Shown here piece after piece: positions 14,535 through 19,423 of a DNA stretch of 19,423 nt. The DNA comes from Thermodesulfatator sp. (GTDB lineage Bacteria; Desulfobacterota; Thermodesulfobacteria; Thermodesulfobacteriales; Thermodesulfobacteriaceae). Under the pieces are notes generated by a model that had not been told where the DNA came from, did not search any database, and saw only the letters and a program-made list of their open reading frames with translations. The DNA lies in contig QOAM01000037.1 in the NCBI GenBank assembly GCA_003978075.1, forward strand, positions 1 through 19,423. Reading direction: 5' to 3'. Made by a program: the position numbers and the translations under genes. How positions within the stretch are numbered: position 1 is the stretch's first letter; every line of letters begins with the position of its first letter.

Positions 14535-14770
14535 AGGGCCTCTCTCAGCTCCTTACCCGGACGAAAGATCACCCGGACCCCCCGCTTTCCACGCCGCACG
14601 CGGAATCTCCCCAGTCTCCCTAGATGCACCACCCCCTCTTTCCGTAGGCCCTCTTCCAACTCTTCCAAGAAAATCCGCAGAAAGAGGCGGGCCCTCCGGC
14701 GGGAGATCCCCAGCTCCTGAGAAAGAAGGCGGCTCAGGGCCTCAAGGCCTTCCGAGGTGCTTTTGGACAA
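14519..14770 (-). CDS. HU/IHF-like DNA-binding protein with shortened arm
   Basis: I place the start at TTG 14770 (84 residues), with GGAG ten bases upstream. A TTG at 14788 would add six residues but has no ribosome site. The protein has HU architecture: two N-terminal helices (LEALSRLLSQELGISRRRARLFLRIFLEELEEGLR), the saddle (VVHLGRLGRFRVR) and the closing VIFRPGKELREAL helix. In HU about 25 residues separate FxVR from VxFKPGK and form the DNA-embracing beta arm with its proline tip. Here only about eight basic residues (RRGKRGVR) remain. It may bind DNA without bending it in the usual way. It overlaps the end of the upstream receiver gene. Confidence 0.78.
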   Translation of the reverse strand: MSKSTSEGLEALSRLLSQELGISRRRARLFLRIFLEELEEGLRKEGVVHLGRLGRFRVRRGKRGVRVIFRPGKELREALQQVR

Positions 14771-15110
14771 TTTGCGCGATCTCCGCAAGAGAGGCGGGTT
14801 TTTTTAAGACATGGATGGGCCCTCGTACGGATCGCCGCACCCGGGAAAGTTCCTCTTCCTCCACATATCCGGTCAGGATAATGAGCGGGGCCCTCTCTCG
14901 TACCAGGGACAAGATGTCGCAGGCCAGTCCGTCTGGAAGCTGACAGTCCGAGATCACCAGAGAAAAATCCCCGCGGTCGAGCAACTTCTGGGCTTCAGCC
15001 ACCGTAGCTGCGGTGAGGATCTCGCTTTCCGGGTAGAGAAGGGCCAGGTAGTCCCGCAACTGCTCCCGAATGTCAGGCTCGTCTTCGATGAGGAGGATTT
15101 TGTGAGCCAT
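14742..15110 (-). CDS. Stand-alone response-regulator receiver protein
   Basis: The 122-residue protein is a single receiver domain without an output domain. It has the acidic pocket IEDE (Glu9-Asp10-Glu11), the phosphoacceptor Asp55 in ISDCQLPDG, Thr80 in IILTGY and the conserved Lys104 before Pro in LKKPAS. CheY-like or Spo0F-like signalling is possible, as is transfer to a separate output protein. No histidine kinase lies nearby. The ATG at 15110 has no Shine-Dalgarno sequence, and the -10 TATAAT ends only eight bases upstream, so the mRNA appears leaderless. Its end overlaps the HU-like gene. Confidence 0.92.
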   Translation of the reverse strand: MAHKILLIEDEPDIREQLRDYLALLYPESEILTAATVAEAQKLLDRGDFSLVISDCQLPDGLACDILSLVRERAPLIILTGYVEEEELSRVRRSVRGPIHVLKKPASLAEIAQIVQKHLGRP

Positions 15111-15146
15111 GGGATGACATTATAATTAACGTACATTTCTAGGCAA
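15099..15146. promoter_or_regulatory. Divergent promoter sharing a palindromic -10, ATTATAAT
   Basis: ATTATAAT (15119-15126) is its own reverse complement and contains TATAAT on both strands (plus 15121-15126, minus 15119-15124). A plus-strand -35 TTGTGA (15099-15104) and a minus-strand -35 TTGCCT (15141-15146) each lie 16 bases away. The plus side serves the Trm112-like gene, the minus side the receiver gene. Both cannot easily be occupied at once, so the two transcripts may be mutually exclusive. Confidence 0.6.
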
Positions 15147-15161
15147 GCCGGAGGTTAGAGG

Positions 15162-15368
15162 ATGGGGCTTCCCCGGGAACTTTTGGAGCTTTTGGTCTGT
15201 CCCAAGTGCAAGGGGGATCTGCGGGAAAGGGAGAGCCCCCCGGGGCTTATCTGTGAGGCCTGCGGGCTCTTTTACGAGATCCGGGAGGGGATACCCGTGC
15301 TTCTGGTGGAGGAGGCCCGGCCGCTAGCGGAGGTGCTGAGGGATGAGTCACCCCCGCCGTCCTCCTGA
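15162..15368 (+). CDS. Trm112-like/UPF0434 zinc-ribbon protein
   Basis: The 68-residue protein matches the Trm112/UPF0434 family. It starts LPRELLELLVCPKCKGDL and carries two zinc-ribbon pairs, Cys13-x2-Cys16 and Cys31-x2-Cys34, then the family strand YEIREGIPVLL. In eukaryotes and archaea Trm112 is a partner of methyltransferases acting on tRNA, rRNA and release factor; the bacterial role is less clear. GGAGG (15150-15154) lies seven bases before the ATG. The last 26 bases overlap the start of the DUF4416 gene, so the pair is one transcript. Confidence 0.9.
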   Translation: MGLPRELLELLVCPKCKGDLRERESPPGLICEACGLFYEIREGIPVLLVEEARPLAEVLRDESPPPSS

Positions 15369-15888
15369 GGCCCTCTACTTCGTAAGCGCCTTTGGGCGGG
15401 ATGAGGCCCGGATTTTAGAGGCTATAGAAGCCCTAGCGGAGTTTTTAGGAGCGGTCACTTTTCGTTCGGAATGGCTGCCCTTTGACTACACCGACTATTA
15501 CCTGGAGGAGTTTGGGGCCCCTCTGCGCAGGGCCTTCTTCTTCTTTGACCTCCGTCCCCAGGAGGACCTGGTGGAGGTCAAGCACCGGGCCTACGAGGTA
15601 GAAAAGGCCTTCTCTCACCAAGGGCGCCGCACGGTGAATCTCGACCCCGGCTACCTTCTCCTCCCTCGAGTGGTCCTTTCCACCTTTAAGGACTTCGCCC
15701 ACCGGATCTACCTCGGCCGGGGGGTCTTTGCCGAGGTGACCCTCCTCTTCCGGGAGGGATCCTTTCGCCCCCTCCCCTGGACCTACCCTGACTACGCCGC
15801 CCCTGAGACCCTAGAGCTCTTCAACCGCCAGAGAGGGCTCTACAAGAGGCGCCTAAAAACCCTTCAGCCCTCAGAAACCTCCTCCTGA
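15343..15888 (+). CDS. DUF4416 family protein
   Basis: The 181-residue product matches DUF4416 throughout. It has the opening strand LYFVSAFGRDEARI, then FRSEWLPFDYTDYYLEEFG, the core RRTVNLDPGYLLLPRVVLST, and FAHRIYLGRGVFAEVTLLF, ending in LPWTYPDYAAPE. The many conserved Tyr, Asp and His residues hint at an enzyme or nucleotide-binding role, but none is established. The family is common in Thermodesulfobacteriota, Aquificota and Deltaproteobacteria lineages. GAGG precedes ATG 15343, and the start overlaps the Trm112-like gene. Confidence 0.9.
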   Translation: MSHPRRPPEALYFVSAFGRDEARILEAIEALAEFLGAVTFRSEWLPFDYTDYYLEEFGAPLRRAFFFFDLRPQEDLVEVKHRAYEVEKAFSHQGRRTVNLDPGYLLLPRVVLSTFKDFAHRIYLGRGVFAEVTLLFREGSFRPLPWTYPDYAAPETLELFNRQRGLYKRRLKTLQPSETSS

Positions 15889-16117
15889 AATCTCCGCCAA
15901 AGCCGGGGATCTCTGGGGAACCAGATAACACAAGGTAAAGCCATCCGCACTATCTCCCTATCATCGTTAACCTCGGTCTCTTTCCTGGCTCTTTGCCTGC
16001 AACGAATCTGTATGGTCCGGAGATGAATAGAGTCCGAGGGTCCCAAGGTTCTAGGATGGCAATTTAAAAACTTTCCGATTACTCACCCCCGGGCTTATCT
16101 GTGAAGGAGTTGAGGGC

Positions 16118-16600
16118 TTAGGGTGACGCAGAAAAATACTTGCGGGTGCGGCGGATGATCTCTTTTTCAGTAAATAGCATCTCGTAGTCCGGAAGAGCAA
16201 GCTCTTGAGAGATTTCAGCCACCAGGCGCCGGCATTCCTCTTCCGAAGCCGCATGCACCATGGTGTAGAGGTTATAGGGCCAATCCGGGGCCGTGCGTCG
16301 CAGATAACAATGAGTTACCGCGGGATGTGCGGCCAAAGCCCGGCCCACCTTCTCTACCCGCTCCTCCGGGACCCGCCAGGCCACCATGACGTTTCCTGCG
16401 TAACCCGAAAGGTTGTGCCGAATAAGGGCAGCCACTCGCCTTATAACTTTTTTCTCCAAGAGCCTTTTTATGGCTGAAAGCACCTCTTCTTCAGAAATCC
16501 CCAATCGCTCGGCCAGGGCTAAGTAAGGTCTCTCCGTTAAGGGAAGCCCCTCGGAGAGGAGGTCCACCAAACGCTTTTCTAGATCGGTAAGCTCGACCAT
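16118..16600 (-). CDS. AhbB-like siroheme decarboxylase subunit (AsnC/Lrp type)
   Basis: The 160-residue protein has an AsnC-type helix-turn-helix region (LALAERLGISEEEVLSAIKRL) and the C-terminal domain of the NirDLGH/AhbAB group. Diagnostic stretches are RRVAALIRHNLSGYAGNVMV, AWRVPEERVEKVG and THCYLRRTAPDWPYNLYTMVHA, which match AhbB better than AhbA. AhbAB decarboxylates siroheme to 12,18-didecarboxysiroheme in the alternative heme route of sulfate reducers and archaea. AhbB normally acts with AhbA, and no ahbA lies in view. It may instead be a paralogue or a heme-responsive regulator. It sits four bases after the GDT1 gene at the end of the pst operon. Confidence 0.8.
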   Translation of the reverse strand: MVELTDLEKRLVDLLSEGLPLTERPYLALAERLGISEEEVLSAIKRLLEKKVIRRVAALIRHNLSGYAGNVMVAWRVPEERVEKVGRALAAHPAVTHCYLRRTAPDWPYNLYTMVHAASEEECRRLVAEISQELALPDYEMLFTEKEIIRRTRKYFSASP

Positions 16601-16604
16601 TTTT

Positions 16605-16874
16605 TTAGATCTTTCCCCAGAAGATCAAGAGGCCGAGGAGGATAAAGATCCCTCCAGAGACTATGCGCATAAGCCGCAAGGGCAGGGCCTCTCCCAGGAA
16701 TTTTCCCGCTGCGGCCCCCAAGGCCGCGGCTAACACCAAGGCCAGGGCCGCCCCGGCAAAGACCGGCCAGAAACGTCCCTCGCGGGCGGCTAGAGCCAAA
16801 GTGGCCAGTTGGGTCTTGTCCCCCAGCTCGGCCAAAAAGACCGTGATCAAGGCGGTAAGAAAGGCTTGCATCAT
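16605..16874 (-). CDS. GDT1/TMEM165 (UPF0016) family membrane protein, single repeat
   Basis: The 89-residue protein is one half of the usual two-repeat GDT1 protein. It has the signature ExGDKT (Glu16-Leu-Gly-Asp-Lys-Thr21) in FLAELGDKTQLATLALAA, a central hydrophobic stretch (FAGAALALVLAAALGAAAGK), and a C-terminal helix (IVSGGIFILLGLLIFWGK). Family members transport Mn2+ or Ca2+ against protons. One repeat implies it works as a homodimer or with an unseen partner. Its ATG overlaps the pstB stop, so it is translated with the phosphate transporter operon. Confidence 0.88.
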   Translation of the reverse strand: MMQAFLTALITVFLAELGDKTQLATLALAAREGRFWPVFAGAALALVLAAALGAAAGKFLGEALPLRLMRIVSGGIFILLGLLIFWGKI

Positions 16875-17656
16875 CCAAACTTCCCCTTGAGAAAGTCCTC
16901 GGTGCGAGGGTCCCGGGGGACGGTAAAGACCTCGGAAGTAGGGCCGAACTCCACGAGCTCTCCCAGATAGAAAAAGGCCGTGTAATCCGAAACCCGCCCA
17001 GCCTGGGCGATATTATGGGTCACGATCACGATGGTCACACTGCGCTTGAGTTCCACCACTAACTCCTCGATTTTGGCCGTGGACTTGGGGTCCAGGGCCG
17101 AGGTGGGTTCGTCCATGAGAAGGACCTCAGGTTTAACCGCAAGCGCCCGGGCAATGCAGAGCCGCTGTTGTTGTCCCCCGGAAAGGTAGGTTCCCCTTTT
17201 GTGCAAACTATCCTTGACTTCTTCCCACAAGGCAGCCTGGCGCAGGGCCTCCTCTACCAAACGGTCGGCTTCTTCCCGCGGAAGCCGTATTCCTAAAAGC
17301 TTGTAGCCTGCCAGCACATTATCATACACGGTCATGGTGGGGAAGGGGTTGGGCTTCTGGAAGACCATGCCCACCCTCCGCCGCACCAACACCGGATCGA
17401 GATCCAAGATATTTTCTCCCCGCAGGTAGATCTCGCCCTCCGCACGGGCCCCGGGAGAAAGCTCGTGCAGGCGGTTAAGACAGCGAATGAAGGTGGTCTT
17501 GCCACAGCCCGAAGGCCCCATGATAGCGGTAACCTTTTTTTCCGGGATCTTGAGGGTCACATCCCGGACCGCGGGCTTCTCTCCGTAATAGGCCCAGAGG
17601 TGGCGAATATCGAAGATGGGTGGTTCCCGAGGTTCCACGATAGCTTTAGGGCGCAT
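16871..17656 (-). CDS. pstB: Phosphate ABC transporter ATP-binding protein
   Basis: PstB powers the high-affinity PstSCAB phosphate importer and helps signal phosphate status to PhoR. The 261-residue protein has Walker A GPSGCGKTT (47-55), the Q loop VFQKPNPFPTMTVYDNV typical of PstB, signature LSGGQQQRLCIARAL, Walker B VLLMDEPTSALDP and the switch His in VTHNIAQAGRVSDY. The line NRLHELSPGARAEGEIYL is also PstB-specific. It overlaps pstA by 11 bp and the GDT1-like gene by a few bases. No phoU follows. Confidence 0.97.
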   Translation of the reverse strand: MRPKAIVEPREPPIFDIRHLWAYYGEKPAVRDVTLKIPEKKVTAIMGPSGCGKTTFIRCLNRLHELSPGARAEGEIYLRGENILDLDPVLVRRRVGMVFQKPNPFPTMTVYDNVLAGYKLLGIRLPREEADRLVEEALRQAALWEEVKDSLHKRGTYLSGGQQQRLCIARALAVKPEVLLMDEPTSALDPKSTAKIEELVVELKRSVTIVIVTHNIAQAGRVSDYTAFFYLGELVEFGPTSEVFTVPRDPRTEDFLKGKFG

Positions 17657-18491
17657 TTCCTCCGAGCCTCCGCGCTAGAAACCGGGAAAAGAGGTTCAGC
17701 CCTAGGACCATAAGGGTGAGAATCACACTGGCCCCCCAGGCCTGACGGATCCACTCCGGATAAGGGCTGATGGCGTACTTGAAGACCGTGAGGGGGAGGG
17801 CTTCTACCGGCTGAAGGGGGTTTAAATTCCAAAAGGGGTTACCAAAGGCCGTAAAAAGGAGAGGGGCGGTCTCCCCCATGATGCGGGCCAGAGCCACGAG
17901 GACGCCTGTACTGATACCCACCAGACCCGTGGGCAAAAGCACCTTGATCACCGTGCGCCAATAGTTAACTCCTAGGGCCAGAGAGGCCTCCCGCAGGGTC
18001 TCGGGAATCAATTTCAGGATCTCTTCCGTGGAACGCACGATCACCGGGAGCATCATCAAGGCCAGGGCCACCGCCCCGGAGAGAGCGGAAAAGTGCCCCA
18101 TGGGTTTGACCACCCAGAGATAGGCCACAATACCCAAAACGATGGAAGGGACCCCCTGAAGCACATCCGCCGCCACTCTTACCACCTCTCCGAATTTCCC
18201 CCGGGCGTATTCCGAAAGATAAATCCCACAGAGAATCCCTATCGGCACAGCCAGAAAGGAGGCAAGGAGCGAGAGCATGACCGTGCCCACGATGGCGTTG
18301 CCCACGCCTCCGCCCGTCTCTCCCGGAGGTTTGGGAAGACAGGTAAAAAACTTCCAGGAGAGGGCGGAAAGGCCTTCCCGGAAAATGCCGTAAAGAATAT
18401 GAAAGAGAGGAAGTGCAGGGAGAAGAGCTAGGGCGATAATCAATCCTAAGGCCAAACGATCCTTAAATTTACGCCAGCGCAGACCCCTCAT
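17646..18491 (-). CDS. pstA: Phosphate ABC transporter permease PstA
   Basis: PstA forms the inner-membrane channel with PstC. The 281-residue protein has about six hydrophobic segments and the binding-protein-dependent transport signature (EEILKLIPETLREASLALGVNYWRTVIKVLLP), which contacts the ATPase. Family motifs include GGVGNAIVGTVMLSLLAS, VLQGVPSIVLGIVAY and ARIMGETAPLLFTA. Its ATG overlaps the stop of pstC (ATGA), and its 3' end overlaps the pstB start by 11 bp, indicating coupled translation. Confidence 0.96.
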   Translation of the reverse strand: MRGLRWRKFKDRLALGLIIALALLPALPLFHILYGIFREGLSALSWKFFTCLPKPPGETGGGVGNAIVGTVMLSLLASFLAVPIGILCGIYLSEYARGKFGEVVRVAADVLQGVPSIVLGIVAYLWVVKPMGHFSALSGAVALALMMLPVIVRSTEEILKLIPETLREASLALGVNYWRTVIKVLLPTGLVGISTGVLVALARIMGETAPLLFTAFGNPFWNLNPLQPVEALPLTVFKYAISPYPEWIRQAWGASVILTLMVLGLNLFSRFLARRLGGNAP

Positions 18492-19420
18492 TTCACTTCC
18501 AGCCTCACGATGATGATGCGGGCCAGGGTGTTTACCAGAAGCGTGATAGCAAAAAGGAGAAGCGCGATCTCAATGAGGGCTGAAAGATGGATATCCTTGG
18601 AAGCCTCGGTGAATTCGTTGGCGATGACGCTGGCCATGGTGTTGGCCAGATCCCAAGGGCTGTGCGGCATCTCCGAGCGGTTGCCGATGACCATGGTTAC
18701 CGCCATGGTCTCCCCCAAGGCCCGCCCTAAAGAGAGGAGCAGGCCGGCTACGATCCCCGAGAGCCCGTAGGGAAGGCACACCCCCCGGATGACCTCCCAG
18801 TGGGTGGCTCCAAGGCCGTAAGCTGCTTCCTTAAGCTCTTCCGGAACCATCTTCAAGACTTCTCGGATAATGGAGGCCGCGTAAGGAAGGATCATGATGG
18901 CCAGGACCAAGGAGGCCGAAGGAAGCCCCAGACCGAAAGGGGGAAGGCCTAGGCGCATCTCCACCCACCGCACCCAGGGTACCAGGTAAAAAAGGCCCCA
19001 GAGGCCATAAATCACCGAGGGGATGCCGGCCAGAAGGTCAATTATGGTGGAAAGGAATCTTTCGGCCCGGGGCGGGGCATATTCAGCCATAAAGATGCCC
19101 GAAGAAAGGGCAAAGGGCAGGGTGAGAAGAAGGGCCCAGAAAGAGGTAATCAGGGTGCCGGCCAGGAAGGGCAGGGCCCCAAACCTCTCGTTCACCGGGT
19201 CCCACACCGTTCCCACCAAGAACTTCCAGCCAAAGGCCCGGAGACTGGGAAGACTCCCCCCAAGGAGAGTGAGCCCGATGCCCAGGACCAGGAGAAACAC
19301 CAGAAGAGCCATCCCCCGGCAGAGGTGATAAAAAAGACGATCTTCCCGGAGACCCTTCACGGTCTTCACTCTAGAGATCCCGGAGAAAGCTTCCTTTGCC
19401 TTGGGGGCTTCAGCCCCCAC
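18488..19420 (-). CDS. pstC: Phosphate ABC transporter permease PstC
   Basis: This is the second channel subunit. Up to 310 residues are open. It has the first membrane segment (CRGMALLVFLLVLGIGLTLL), LVGTVWDPVNERFGALPFLAGTL typical of PstC, IDLLAGIPSVIYGLWGL, the transport signature (ILPYAASIIREVLKMVPEELKEAAYGLGATHW) and SLGRALGETMAVTMVIGNRS. The start is uncertain: the GTG at 19420 is at the window edge, the frame stays open beyond it, and a strong hairpin lies inside its first codons. A GTG at 19369 (293 residues) would fit a usual PstC length. pstS and any pho box should lie to the right of the window. Confidence 0.93.
   Translation of the reverse strand: MGAEAPKAKEAFSGISRVKTVKGLREDRLFYHLCRGMALLVFLLVLGIGLTLLGGSLPSLRAFGWKFLVGTVWDPVNERFGALPFLAGTLITSFWALLLTLPFALSSGIFMAEYAPPRAERFLSTIIDLLAGIPSVIYGLWGLFYLVPWVRWVEMRLGLPPFGLGLPSASLVLAIMILPYAASIIREVLKMVPEELKEAAYGLGATHWEVIRGVCLPYGLSGIVAGLLLSLGRALGETMAVTMVIGNRSEMPHSPWDLANTMASVIANEFTEASKDIHLSALIEIALLLFAITLLVNTLARIIIVRLEVK
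19403..19418. repeat. GC-rich stem-loop at the pstC 5' end
   Basis: GGGGGC (19403-19408) pairs perfectly with GCCCCC (19413-19418) around the loop TTCA. On the minus strand this is GGGGGC-TGAA-GCCCCC just at the putative start of pstC. There is no T tract beyond it, so it is more likely an RNA-stabilising or attenuating hairpin between an upstream gene and pstC than a full terminator. Confidence 0.6.
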
Positions 19421-19423
19421 CCC

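Noticed and set aside
1..19423. CRISPR array, insertion sequence or toxin-antitoxin pair
   Set aside because: No regularly spaced repeats, transposase or paired small toxin-like genes were seen.

Overview
The window is GC-rich bacterial chromosome. Its proteins are rich in Arg, Glu and Leu, starts are a mix of ATG, GTG and probable TTG, and genes are tightly packed with ATGA or longer overlaps. A siroheme-decarboxylase-type AsnC/Lrp protein (AhbB-like), a DUF4416 protein, a short-Q-loop cytochrome bd oxidase and many ATP-binding DUF4143/AAA_14-type features together suggest a thermophilic, anaerobic or microaerophilic member of the Thermodesulfobacteriota/Desulfobacterota. This placement is inferred from gene content and was not tested by any search.

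Left part (1-8233). An AT-richer stretch without a recognisable gene lies beside a tRNA-Arg(CCT) on the minus strand. Next comes an intact arsR-type repressor with a very clear self-operator: a perfect 20-bp palindrome that fills the spacer of its own promoter. Downstream lies a block of damaged genes: a COG0701/DUF318-type permease (frameshifts, a stop, apparently no second half), a small redox-disulfide thioredoxin (frameshifted), and a TolC / membrane-fusion / RND efflux operon carrying many deletions and frameshifts. Two genes in the block look intact: an AAA ATPase on the opposite strand, which splits the permease from the thioredoxin, and a DsrE-like protein. The genes to the right of the block read through cleanly, which favours real gene decay over general sequencing error.

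Middle part (8366-14534). An Rrf2-type Fe-S regulator precedes cydA-cydB, the two subunits of a cytochrome bd quinol oxidase, with a structured 190-bp leader between them. A GC-rich hairpin terminator follows cydB. Then come housekeeping genes in one direction: rho, rpmE (zinc-type L31), prfA (RF1) and an Mth938/NDUFAF3-like protein.

Right part (14519-19423). A minus-strand pair encodes a stand-alone receiver protein and an HU-like protein with an unusually short DNA-binding arm. Divergent from it are a Trm112-like zinc protein and a DUF4416 protein. The two directions appear to share one symmetrical ATTATAAT -10 element. The window ends with a minus-strand operon in the order pstC, pstA, pstB, a GDT1/UPF0016 membrane protein and an AhbB-like protein. 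The phosphate-binding protein pstS, if present, must lie beyond the right edge.

I found no CRISPR array, insertion sequence, prophage gene or convincing new multi-gene system. The best leads are the lesion-dense ars/efflux block with the ATPase inside it, the palindromic divergent promoter, the short-arm HU protein, and the pst operon that continues into a membrane ion-transporter-like gene and a heme-pathway gene.
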